Below are positions 1 to 10,415 of a DNA stretch of 64,000 nucleotides, one piece after another (positions within the stretch are counted from its first letter, which is position 1; the number at the start of each line of letters is the position of its first letter). The stretch spans positions 558,001-622,000 of the forward strand of contig JAKZHN010000017.1 of NCBI GenBank assembly GCA_037179335.1, written 5' to 3'. This stretch comes from Cyclaneusma minus (lineage: Eukaryota > Ascomycota > Leotiomycetes > Marthamycetales > Marthamycetaceae). The notes below the pieces were generated by a model that did no database searches, had not been told where the DNA came from, and worked only from the letters and a program-made list of their open reading frames with translations. Both the position numbers and the translations under genes were made by a program.

Positions 1-1
1 A

Positions 2-1213
2 TCCGGATTATCCTCGAATTCGGCCTTGTTCTCCACATCCGTGGTCCTCGCTACCACCAGCAGCTTTGCAGGCTCCTTTGCTATTTCACCGCCTATTACG
101 ATTTCAAGTTCTCTATTCTCCTCTGCGTCTCCAGTACCAAGTACAGTTATCAACGTTTCAAGTTCCGGTACAACGACACCCGTCACATACATCTCAACAC
201 ATACTAGCTCTGGGGATATTGGGCCCACAGGCGCCTGGCTGTGCACAGGGCCACTTTGCAACATTGGAAGCGTTTGCATCGTTCCGCTGTTCTGCGCTTC
301 GGAAAGTGGTAGTAGTGGTTCATGGGGTCTCTGCTGTGGCTGGAATCCACCAACTCTCCCAGGCGGAGATTCGCCTATTGCAGGAGGCCCCAGTCCCGGC
401 CCTCCAGACAGCGAGAATGGCAACACTAGAAGCTCAGGATCTGGCTCCGACTCTCAGACCGACTCTCAAATCGACTCTCAAACCGTCTCCCAGACGTCCT
501 CCGAGACCGCTTCACAATCCACTACATCCAGTAGCTCTAGCAGTTCTTGCTCGGCGCAAACAACCACTGGTTGCGATACATCATACTATGTTTTTACTCC
601 CTCTGGTACAGGCACTGTATCAACATCAACCATCACCGGCAAATGCTCCACTATAACCGCTTGTTCGGCGTCTCTTTCACCATCTGTGAGCACTATAACT
701 TCAAGCGCTTTGTCTGTTGTGTCTGAAATCGGCGACAATTTTGTTGACTGGAACCCCTATATGACCAACTGGCTCGACCAGCAACAGTCCATTCTCGCAG
801 CGGCCATATCTGATACCACAGATGCTTACATTACCTGGTCTTCCGATGAAGTATACAGCTCCTACGCGTTCCCAACGGGCAGTCTCTCTACATCCACCAT
901 ATCATTATTCTACCCTTCATTGACTGCCCTGCCACCGAGCCCAGCATCTGCTACTACAGGCGCTTCGGCATCAGCCACCTCCAGTTCAACGGACATTCCC
1001 AGCATTACTACAGCGTCCGCATCTCGAGTCTCGACAGCCGCGCCCGCGACAGTGAGCCCATGGTGTAGCAACGGAATCGCTTACCGCTGTGACACGGTTT
1101 CGGATTGTCTAGGTTGTTGGGTTGAGTTTTGCGACAAGCCCATGCAAACGCAGGTGCCGCAATGCCTGGAAGGCTTCTGCTTTTATACGTGTTCCTATGA
1201 TCAAGGGGATTAG
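2..1213 (+). CDS. Ser/Thr-rich secreted or wall-type protein, 5'-truncated by the window edge
   Basis: The reading frame is open from base 2 to a TAG at 1211-1213 with no upstream stop, so the gene begins outside the window and about 403 C-terminal residues are visible. The protein is dominated by Ser, Thr, Ala and Pro, with a Ser-Gln-Thr-Asp stretch near the middle that suggests heavy O-glycosylation. Two cysteine clusters flank this: one near the start (WLCTGPLCNIGSVC, then WGLCCGW) and one at the C-terminus (WCSNGIAYRC through FCFYTC, about nine Cys). Such Ser/Thr-rich, Cys-punctuated tails occur behind the catalytic domains of fungal GH18 chitinases and other wall enzymes, but no catalytic domain is in view, so that link is only a guess. 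No intron is needed in the visible part. Confidence 0.6.
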   Translation, partial: SGLSSNSALFSTSVVLATTSSFAGSFAISPPITISSSLFSSASPVPSTVINVSSSGTTTPVTYISTHTSSGDIGPTGAWLCTGPLCNIGSVCIVPLFCASESGSSGSWGLCCGWNPPTLPGGDSPIAGGPSPGPPDSENGNTRSSGSGSDSQTDSQIDSQTVSQTSSETASQSTTSSSSSSSCSAQTTTGCDTSYYVFTPSGTGTVSTSTITGKCSTITACSASLSPSVSTITSSALSVVSEIGDNFVDWNPYMTNWLDQQQSILAAAISDTTDAYITWSSDEVYSSYAFPTGSLSTSTISLFYPSLTALPPSPASATTGASASATSSSTDIPSITTASASRVSTAAPATVSPWCSNGIAYRCDTVSDCLGCWVEFCDKPMQTQVPQCLEGFCFYTCSYDQGD

Positions 1214-1919
1214 GGTGAACAGGCTTAGTTGGCATGCGATTCGAAAACTCCAGATGCGATTTAGCTCACCCCTTCAAAAAAACTGTATTTCTTCCAGTTG
1301 AAGTATGGCGTCGTCTGAAGTATCGGAGTCTCGGTCAAGGGTTGAACCCCGATTAGAGAATGCGGGGGTTCGACAAGGTCACAACCAGGGACCGAAGAAC
1401 GACAACTAAGTGCCTGTTCGATGGTTGTGAAAACACATGGGAGCCTTCAGGTTTGAAACTTTCTTGGTGAGGCAGGTCAGTTGAGAGTCAGATACGTACA
1501 GAGAATGCAGGGCCTATGGAGATGTTAACGAGGAGTCGACAAGGATGGGGTGGGCTTAAGTGCAGTGCGTGGCAGAGATGTATCTTAGAATCATTGCACA
1601 GAGAGGCCAACGAAGTCTAGGATGAGCAAGGAAGATGTCATTATTCAAGGTTGGATTAGTTCAAAGTCAAGTCAAGCAGTTGAGAGAAGGCCAGTTTTAA
1701 GGATAATGCGACATTATCGATTATGTGCAAGGATTGTGAATTCAAATAAAGATGCTTCTCCATACAAGATGAATCCGCCGCGAGCCAAGTGAATGCTTTC
1801 TACAATGTCCACCAAAAACCCGCCTAGATCTCACAAAATTGAGTCCCATGATGATGTCTCCATCCATCTCTACTTCAATGCAATGAGCGTGCTCTGTGTA
1901 TCGAACCTGATGAGGACAT
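1214..1919. other. Intergenic spacer between convergent genes
   Basis: This spacer lies between the 3' ends of the Ser/Thr-rich gene and the hydrophobin gene. I see no conserved open frame, repeat or RNA gene in it. Confidence 0.5.
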
Positions 1920-2397
1920 CTACAAGACGTTGACGTCGTGGACGTTGACAGGGATGTTGGCGTTGTTGAGGACACCGCTGGTCTTCTGGGTGTTGCAGGT
2001 CTGCGAGCCGGTGCCGATGTTCTGGCAGCAGAGCTGTTGCGAGCTACAGGTGTCGCCGAGAGCGCTGACGACGCAGGTGAGGGGCGCGGCGGCTCCGAGT
2101 CCGAGGAGGCCGCCAGAGCCGGAGGAGGCTGCGGTGCCGGCACAGCAGACTGACTGCATGTTGTTGGGGCAGGTGATCACGGTGGAAGAGCCGCTGTCCT
2201 TGCCAGGAGTACCATAGGTACTGTCTTGGGCCTTACTCGGAAGACATGTGTTAGCAGTGGTTGGAGCATGAGTAGATGGTTGTGAGCAGCAAGCACTGGA
2301 CGAGTGCTGCTCGGCTTTGGAAGTGTGAACGTACATTGGGCATGGCAGAGATGCCGAAAGCCAAAGCGGCGGCAACGGAGATGGTGGAGAAACGCAT
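1920..2397 (-). CDS. Class I hydrophobin
   Basis: Two exons, complement(1920..2231, 2335..2397), give 124 residues. The 103-nt intron has a GTACGT donor, a GCTAAC branch site and a TAAG acceptor. Exon 1 encodes a secretion signal beginning MRFSTISVAAALAFGISA. The mature part carries the eight-cysteine hydrophobin pattern: C-x7-CC-x22-C-x8-C-x5-CC-x9-C, with paired cysteines at positions 2-3 and 6-7. The long, Gly/Ala/Ser-rich third gap fits class I better than class II. Hydrophobins are secreted, self-assemble at air-water interfaces and coat conidia and aerial hyphae. The start was chosen because it is the only ATG giving a signal peptide in frame with the splice. No neighbouring gene suggests co-regulation. 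Confidence 0.92.
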
Positions 2398-3420
2398 GTT
2401 GAAGGTTGGTAGTGGTTTGGGGGTTGGTTGATAAGTGAGAGTGAGAATAGTTGAAGTGAGAAGTAGAGACTGAAAAGTGAGAAGAACACTGAATGAGAGA
2501 CTGAATGAGACGAAGATGAAGAGACTGTTGGATGAAGAAAAAAGCGAAGTGGAAAGCGAGTCTCTTATAGCTTTCTGGACTTAGACTGAGATGCGTAGTA
2601 GAGTTCGATGGTCAAGTTGCATGAATTAGAAGCGCATGCATGCGTGGAATTGCTATTCCTGGCAGTGGTAGTGGCATTGAGTGCCAGGTCTAGAACGATG
2701 GCTGCCCGCTAAGGTACAAGATGTTGAAGTTACTAGTAGATGTCGTTTTCCTCGTGGTGCTGGTGGTGGTGTGGTGGACTCGCTAGACTGGAGCTTGAGG
2801 TCTGGATTAACTTTCGGGCCAGCCCCACAGCGGCCCCGACCCGCCCTTACTACGGTTCTTCCAATCTGGATCTTTCACCAATGTTGTTTCCAGTTTCGCC
2901 TGACTGCCACATGACCGCACCGCTCCAGTCACATCTAGATCCGCCACCTCTTCATGCACGCAGCATCCAACCATACTCCATCCAATTTCCAAAATTTCAT
3001 ATCTCGGTCATCGGACATGACTTGAGCTCGAAGTGCATGAATCAAATTCAGATGCGACATCTCCAATTTCATGACAGGACTAGCGCCAGTGTGAAACGTC
3101 CGTTGGGAAAGAACGGTCCAACGGATCTCACCTACTTCAACAGTCGACACGTACTACCATCCAACGACGCCTCGATGGCGAAGTGATCGTGGCGTATCGC
3201 AGGAGCAACGGCAATGGCATCTCTCGAGGGAATTCCAGGTATGACTCCGTTTCGAGCTCTGCCAGCGGTGAGCCGCCTAGCACCACTGTCCACATCTGAG
3301 TTCTCCAGATTCTCGAGCGGTGAGGAGTCCTCCACGCGTCACTGTGACGCCCGGTCAAAGCCAATAGTCATTATCGATTGCTAGTCATGTTCTCGTTAAC
3401 AATGGGCGTCGACATGCGCC
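2398..3420. other. Intergenic region, hydrophobin promoter side
   Basis: It holds the hydrophobin upstream region and the 3' flank of the MFS gene. The open frames here on both strands look non-conserved and low in information. No repeat or RNA gene was recognised. Confidence 0.5.
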
Positions 3421-5338
3421 TCAGTACTGGAATCTGAAGTCCAGCCTCTTGTTCCCGTCTTTTTCCCGCTGTTGAAAGTCGTTTTGGTAGGCAGCTTTCT
3501 CTCCTTCCGTCATGCTATTCCAAACCCTCTCCTTTCTCTTGTTCAGCAGCACGAGGTATTGCCTTTGGCCAACAAATACTACCAGTGCAAACGCACAGAT
3601 CGATACCAAGACTTTGTTTCCCACATAGTAGTATGGCGAGTCGTACGCTCGATAGATTTCTGCGGCTCATTAGCATTGGTCTTCGTTAATGGTGAGCGAT
3701 CGACCTACGTCCTCCAACAACAGATCCCATTTGTACAATAACGTTGTACGTGGCGGCTGTGATGGTACGCTTCTTCACGTCGAAGGTGTTCTCACTGATC
3801 CATGCGGAAACGATGGGATGGAAGTAGGGGTCTAGTGCACAAAGTCAGTCTCCTTGTCCGCAGCGCCATATCAGCGAACTTCAGGATACTCACAGCCCGA
3901 GATCATAGTGGTGATAGCAAACCGAGCCCAGTCTTGGCCTCCACTGGGCATAGCCAACAGAGCCGTCAGCAATGGCAAACACCAAAACTCTCCAAAGAAA
4001 CAATGGAAGGTCCTCTCGTTGAAATAATCGCTGCTGAATGCTAGTGCAAGCATCAAAATGATTTGCAAAATGGCTGCCGGAATAGCCAGCATGTTGGAAT
4101 CGAATGTCGAGAAGCCGATGCGCTTCAGGGTCAAGGAAAGATAACTTGACACTGGTGTTGCGGGGATATAGGCTACGAGACCCACGAGGTACAGACCCCA
4201 CATTGAAGAGTCGCGCCAGGTTTGGATCACGTCGGCGAGCGTGATTGGCTCTTTGAGCGCTGTGAGACCCTTGGCCGGGTCGTCGCGGAGAATACGCTGT
4301 GGTATGTGAGATTTGTTTTCTAAGCAGGACAAGAAGACTTACGTTGGTCATAATGACCTCTTCCCTTTCCGTATACCAAGGTCGTCTCCAGAATATACCC
4401 GTCGTGTGGGTTGGGGATGCTGGGAGGTAGCAATAACTCAACAACCCAAGGACGAAGGTCAGAAGCCCTTCGATCAGAAACAGCCAGAACCAGCCAGCCT
4501 TACCCCCAATGCCCCTCATGTTCAGGATCCCAGCAGCCAGCAGCGACGAGATGACACGGGCAATATTGAGGGTCGACCAAAACCAGGCCAGTCGGACTGA
4601 TAACTCCCGGGACTTATAAAAGTACGATGCGAATAGGATTGTTCCTGGGATGAAGCCTCCTTCGCAAGCTCCGATCAAGGCTCGGGTGATGAAGAAGCTT
4701 GTACGGTCAGTCATGAACGCCTGCGCCCAAGCTGCGCCAGAGGTTAGCAAGTTTCCATGAAGTTGTCACCTGTGTTTGCTTGATTTTGGACTTACAGACT
4801 GTTCCCCACATCATCATCAATGTGGGTAGGATTTTCTTGAATCCATATCTTTTGATGAGCAGCGATACTGGGAATTCTGCCGTCAAGAAGGAGAGCAATT
4901 GTATCGTATTTCCATTATTGTTGTCGTCTTGTGTCATTCCAAGGTCATCCAGGAAATTGTCGGTGAGAGCATTTGATAGATTCCCTCGGTCAAGTTGAAG
5001 CCCAAAGAACTATCAATACAGTCAGCACTCATCCAAAACAGTTTACTATTCAGTCCACATACCATGATACAGAGCCACGCCAACAGTCTCAGATCAGTCT
5101 TCCACACTATACTCGCCTCTTCCTCTGGAGTCCATGTCGCGCTTGGATCCCACCGATGTTTTCCTTCGTAAGAATCATGGGGCGGTACTGAGTCGGCTAG
5201 GTGGTCGCGTCCTACTTCAACCACAGATCCATGCGAGACCGATATCGAAGGATGTGAATCGAGTTTGCTCTCCTCTGCTGTTATATCCACATTGGCGCCT
5301 TTACTGTCAATCCCAGCCGCATACTTGTGGTCGGCCAT
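3421..5338 (-). CDS. MFS transporter, allantoate permease (DAL5/anion:cation symporter) family
   Basis: Six exons, complement(3421..3659, 3709..3831, 3894..4296, 4343..4731, 4796..5009, 5063..5338), join in frame to 547 residues. All five introns are 46-64 nt with GT-AG ends. Family marks in order: a cytosolic N-terminus rich in charge; TM1 ending at the FFGLQLDRGNLSNAL segment (the family's conserved D-R-x-N after TM1); the 'SFLTAEFPVSLLIKRYG' loop; 'RALIGACEGGFIPGTI' (the conserved R-x2-x-G-x2-E-G motif in TM4); and a cytosolic tail with 'KRKERVWNSMTEGEKAAY', typical of DAL5-type carriers. Length fits a 12-TM permease of the plasma membrane. Known members move allantoate, nicotinate, biotin, thiamine, or sulfonates and sulfate (yeast Soa1). 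The divergent TauD-type dioxygenase next door favours a sulfonate substrate, which is inference. Confidence 0.93.
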
Positions 5339-6854
5339 GATGATTCAAAGAATCTCTCTCTCGAATTTTGGCTCTCGACTCCTGAATTTGCGACCGCTAG
5401 CGACAAGATATCCAGCCAGGTCTTCAAGATTGTGGATCGACATAGAAAACTTTCGGGCATCAGAAGTTTTATAAGATTGGCAAGTCCAGGCGCATTTTCT
5501 GCATCCCCATAACGGCAACCCTGCAGCATGTCCAAGAAGCCGGAAATGGCGTGCGCGAAGATCGACTTCCAGACCGAGCCTTACTCCGCGGTCCTGGCCA
5601 TGGGCTGGTGAGTCGATTCGGACAGGACTGGCTAATAAGTATGATCTCCGTGTCTAAAAGGCTTATGCCCCTGGGCTTGGGCCCCAATGACATATATGTA
5701 CCGAGGACATACTTGGGGGCTTTTGGCACACGTTATCGCCCTGTACGTGGCTTTGGCTGGAGTTGGAGAGACTGGGTCTCGAGTTTCTGTGTCCCATCGT
5801 CCTTGAAACTCGCCCCGTTCCAACCTCTTAGTTATGTGAGATTTTGGCGTCTTAATATGGAAAGGCATTTCACGACCAAATCTGCCATCATATCATATGA
5901 ACCTAGCCATCGAATATAAAAGCTTGAGTTCAAAAACCGCGAAACATTGATTGAAGTCGTCTCCATATCTGCAGTGTCCAAACCTCGGTCAGCCGTCCGA
6001 CATCCGAATCCCTGCTATTGTGACCCCAGCGAATCATGGTGGAGCGCGTTTACCCCACAATCCAGATCGCATCAAAAGATCCCGGCAATTGCACCATACC
6101 TCCTGATCCCACAGACTGCCACGCATAGAAACGGGCTTTGTGTATGGTGTCATTTTCGTCAAGACGCCATTCCGAGATTTTCGCCGAGGAACAGCACCAG
6201 GCATGAACGGGAATAATGAACATTGAAGCCATCAGATCCAGCTGTGGCTGCGTTATACAAGAGTGCGAGGTGGGCAGAATAAGTTTGGCTCATGCTCCGA
6301 GATATACACCGTATGGCAACGGCAAGGAGGCTGCAGTTGTCGTTATCCTTCTTTGGCTATGTGCAAAGCGTCAGCACCATTCTTGATTACCATATCGTTC
6401 CAGAAGGTATCACATGTAGCCTAGTGGCTTGGTATATACTCGAATATACATGTATCCACAAACGTCAGATCATCGGCCCACGGCTGTCAAAAATGGGAAA
6501 GGCCTGCGACGAGTCATTATCGATTTTATGCGCGATTGGACAAGCCAAGTTCGTGACACGAAGCTTGGACCTCGGGTATAACTATAGCGCTCGCAAAGAG
6601 TAGGTAGGCGAATCGGGATGTACTTGGAAGCCTGGGAGAGAGCTATATCAGTGTTGGCACGCCCTGCTTTCGAAGAACCCCTCGCCGATTATTTCTAGTC
6701 ACCTTGCTAGCCATCCAAACACCACTTCTGTGTTATACATATCTTGCTTAAACCCAACCCGATCAAAAAGCCAAGAACATCATCATTTTTTGGACCATAC
6801 TCATTTATACATTTTGTTTATCATTGTTTCAAGCTCTGCTTCTAGGATATCGAC
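5339..6854. promoter_or_regulatory. Shared divergent promoter region of the transporter and the TauD-type dioxygenase
   Basis: These 1.5 kb separate the two start codons and contain no supportable gene. One exact CYS3/MetR-type palindrome lies near the middle. The remaining open frames are not conserved-looking. Confidence 0.55.
6144..6153. promoter_or_regulatory. Candidate CYS3/MetR binding site
   Basis: The sequence ATGGTGTCAT matches the ATGRYRYCAT consensus described for the Neurospora CYS3 bZIP sulfur activator at every position. A match at a random position has a probability of about 1 in 65,000, so roughly 2% over this 1.5-kb region. It lies 702 bp before the dioxygenase ATG and 806 bp before the transporter ATG. 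The functional role is inferred. Confidence 0.45.
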
Positions 6855-8397
6855 ATGCCTTCTGTTGTTCCTCTCCCGTCTGCTCATCCCTCACGGGAGA
6901 TTGCCAAAACTCGAAATACGGAACCGCTCAAGTACAATGGCAGCTTCGAGCAATTTGAGTATCACGACTCAACACCAGTCATCGGGCGGGAGTTTAGTGG
7001 GTTGCAGGTTAGGGATATTTTGGGAGGGAAGATTGGGAGTGTAGATGAAGCAATCCGAGATCTGGGCGTGCTCGGTGAGTCTTGACTGCTTTTAACCCTA
7101 CACCGCCTCGTTACTCCTCGTCTTTGGGGGAAGGGGAGAGTTTTTCGAAACGTGAAGGGCCATCATAATCTGCGGATTCGGTGGATGTGTCAATAATTCG
7201 ATACTAGGGACAAATTCTCCCAAATAACCAGCACGACAACTTGCTAACCCACCTCCCTCATAGTCTCACAACGCGGCGTCGTCTTCCTCCGAAACCAAGA
7301 CATCACCCCCCAAGAAATGAAAACGCTTTGCGAAAAGATGTCCATCCTAACCGGATGCCCCGAATCCTCGACCCTCCACGTCCACCCCCTCACCGAAGAA
7401 GGCAGCGAACTCGGCGACCAAATCAGCGTCATCTCCAGCGAAAAGCAAAAGAAAGGCGGCGGACTAACGCACCAACTCTCCGACGTATCACGCTATGCCT
7501 CCGCCGGCTGGCACGCCGACATCACCTTCGAGCCCGTCCCCTCCGACTACGCCATGCTCAAAATCCACACACTTCCCAAGACAGGCGGCGACACGCTATG
7601 GGCTTCTGGTTATGAAATATATGATAGGTTGAGTCCGGCGGTGGCGCAGATGCTGGAAGGGTTGACGGCGACGCATGATGCGAAGTTCTTTCATGAGGAG
7701 GCGAGGAGGTTGGGGAATCCGATACGGACGGGGATTAGGGGCAGTCCGTTGAATCAGGGTGATGCGCTGGAGACGGTGCATCCGGTTATTAGGACGAATC
7801 CGGTTACGGGGTGGAGAAGTGTGTTTGTGAATAAGGGGTTCACAAAGAGGATTAATGGGGTTACGAAGGATGAGAGTGATATGTTGTTGGGATACCTGTT
7901 CAACGTGAGTCGAATTTACTTGTTTTTTGGACTTCTGGTTGGGATCAGAGAGAAGCTGGCATTCGACGTTTTGCCGTTGTTTCGGTATTTGCTGGGTCCC
8001 TAGTTTGCTAGTCGCAACATACCGAGGGATGAGAGTTTCGCTGGGTAGACTGGTTGTCGATTCGTTGAAAACGGCGGCTAGACACCAGAGTTTGGGGTCA
8101 CATGGTCCTCCCAACATAATTCCTTTCAGCTTTTTGTGACAGCAAGTTGCCACATCAAACAACTGACTGATTTTCTATTGGCAGCTGCTCACACAAAACC
8201 ACGACGCACAAGTCCGCTTCCGCTGGAACAAAAACGACCTCGCCATCTGGGACAACCGCTCCAACTGGCACTGTGCCACCTACGATTACTCTGCTGCCAG
8301 AGCTGGGGATCGTGTCTGCTCTTTGGGTGAAGCACCGTATTTCGATACGGCTAGTAAGAGTCGCAGAGATGCTCTGGCTGAGTTGGAAGAAAACTAA
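6855..8397 (+). CDS. TauD/TfdA-family Fe(II)/2-oxoglutarate dioxygenase (sulfonate dioxygenase type)
   Basis: Three exons, 6855..7074, 7264..7904 and 8185..8397, give 357 residues; the introns are 189 and 280 nt. Iron ligands are visible: H157 and D159 in the GWHADITFEP segment, and the distal H316 in DNRSNWHCATYDY, followed by a candidate 2-oxoglutarate-binding Arg at about 330 in GDRVCSLGEAPYF. These enzymes hydroxylate an alkyl sulfonate or related substrate next to the hetero-group and release sulfite; yeast Jlp1 is the best-known fungal case. The last exon carries the family's C-terminal YFD block. The gene is divergent from an allantoate-permease-family transporter, which fits an uptake-plus-cleavage pair. 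The exact substrate (taurine, other sulfonates, or a phenoxy acid) cannot be read from sequence. Confidence 0.92.
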
Positions 8398-8669
8398 ATC
8401 GGCCGCAGAGAGGTCCGATGGGCTGGAAGTCGGACGAAGATATGCCAGATGCGTGGGGTCTTGGGAAATGAAGATATCTTGGATACCTATATGGGTAGGT
8501 AAGGGTAGCAATGCCTCGTCTTTGAGACCCAGAGGTGAGATGTGTTTGGAGTCTCGGTAGCGCTGCTTTTCAAGTTATGGTCGTATTCGACTAGGTATCA
8601 ACGAGTCTCATGTTTTTTGAGAAGTGATTCATTCCTACTTGCTACTTAGTAACCTGAACTATTTCTAAC

Positions 8670-8842
8670 GATTTGACTTCCTTTCGATAGGTTGACTTGG
8701 TTTCGACAGATTGACTTGATTTCGACAGATTATCCAGATTTTGAAAGATCGACTCATTCTCGACAACTGGAACTGCTTTCGACAGCTTGACTTATTTTCG
8801 ACAGCCTGAAATGTTCCGGTAACTTGATTTGTTCTGGCAACA
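8670..8842. repeat. Degenerate tandem repeat, about nine units of 19 bp
   Basis: Units of the form TTGACTTGNTTTCGACAGA recur with a period close to 19 bp; two adjacent copies near 8690-8730 are nearly identical and the rest diverge. The period equals that of the other dispersed short repeats in the window, but the consensus differs, so a common origin is uncertain. No terminal inverted repeat was seen. Confidence 0.6.
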
Positions 8843-10267
8843 GGGTCTCTATGGCCAATGATTGGGCTAGCTCCCGAGAACTTGAGGTCTCTGGTTTGTA
8901 TGGTCAATTGACTCAACTTGATATTTGAAAAGTTCGTCAATACCTTCCAGGTATGTTCTCATTTCTCAAGAAAACCGAGGAGCCGTGTTACAACACTCGC
9001 AGCATCCAGATTCTGGGATTACCTCCAGCCTGCAGACAATCGTATCACGCCGGTATCCTATTGGTGCGCATATCTCATACTCCATCGGACAAAATCCCTG
9101 CGAACCCATGGCCCGTGATGAGCTGAGATGATCCGCTTTTCGTTACCCCGTTGTCGTAGAACCGCAGCAAATGCAGACATGATTGGGCAATGACTCCTCG
9201 AGAATTACCTACGAATCAACAGCATGAATTTTCGAGACACCGCCACCCAAGGGTCGATACATGTATTCGCCGCCCCCGAGACTGGAATTGTCAGATAGAC
9301 CCGTTACCGCCCCCATACCGCGAGCTCTCCAGCCTCACCGCTGGAGTCAAAAAATCAACGGTCAGACACTTGGTACCTGTACTACTTACCTTAAGAAACC
9401 CACCAGACTGCCGTTTTAAAGTGTTTTCACTTGTGGTTCTGTGGAGATTCACATCAACTACCCGTCATAAGGCGAAAAGGTGGGACCCCCATCGATTGAC
9501 ATCAATTTATCCGTTTACCCACATGCACCTCCGCAACCCCGCAACCCCAGATTTCGAACGCGAGGAAAACTGGGGGACATTGGCCCCACGAGCTCACATG
9601 TTCATCAACATGTTGCGCAAGCCAAACTTGCCGTATTCTTGCAATAATCTGATTTCACCACTAGTTTCGCCATAAGCCGGAAACTGTTCTCAGGTCGATT
9701 TTACGCCCCGGCGAGTCCTAGACTGACCCCCAGCAGCCTAGACGACATCTACACTGTTCATAAGCCTGAAATGATAGCCTTTATCCGCAACTGCTTGCGA
9801 TCCTTGGAAGTGTATTCGAAAATTCCATGGCAAACGCCAGCTGTACGACACTCACCTGAAGCCACACCCGTCCTCCACCCACCCACCGAGTTCGACTGCC
9901 AGGAACGTCCACCAACCACATGATAACCCGACAATCGCAGCCACTACTCCGTTCATGTGGCTGCATACACGCTGCTCGTGACCTGTTCCTATCCTTGGCA
10001 TTCGTAGCGTCGGGTCAATGTTCTTCTTCAGCGCCATGCCCTTTGACCTTTCTTCCCCGACCTACCCAAATCATGTTTGCCCCCCCCCCCCTTTCTACTT
10101 CCCTGCCTTTACGGTCGAAGACTCGAAGTGCTTCGCATATACACCGAGAATACCGAGTCGGCAGACTCCTTCCTATGCGTTCTCGGGGCAAACTGTTTTT
10201 TCTTGGACCATATCGGGGAGGCGTGTTTCCCATACTTTTTCATACTCCTCCGTCATCATGATATATG

Positions 10268-10275
10268 TATAAATA
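10268..10275 (+). promoter_or_regulatory. Probable TATA box of the GH51 gene
   Basis: TATAAATA lies about 140 bp before the start codon. It is followed by a pyrimidine-rich leader with CTGT repeats, a usual arrangement for an induced fungal secreted-enzyme gene. Confidence 0.5.
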
Positions 10276-10415
10276 AAACTCTATACATGTCCCACCACTG
10301 TCTCTCTGTCTGTCTGTCTGTGGCGCTGCCTGCTTGAAGCTGTTGCTCGCTCAGTAACAGCCCATCCGCTTCTCCTCTCATCCCCCCTCGTATTCTCTCG
10401 GAAAAATCATCAATC

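Larger units (their letters stand above)
8398..10415. other. Intergenic region with degenerate 19-bp repeats and the GH51 promoter
   Basis: No gene is supported. It contains the repeat cluster at about 8670-8842, a C-homopolymer near 10080-10090 and a TATA box near 10270. The open frames show no recognisable domain. Confidence 0.5.

Noticed and set aside
2740..3186. 148-residue plus-strand frame upstream of the hydrophobin gene
   Set aside because: Low-information composition with no recognisable motif, in a promoter region.
7905..8184. MITE in the long second intron of the TauD-type gene
   Set aside because: The intron is 280 nt but I found no inverted ends, TA flanks or 19-bp units in it.
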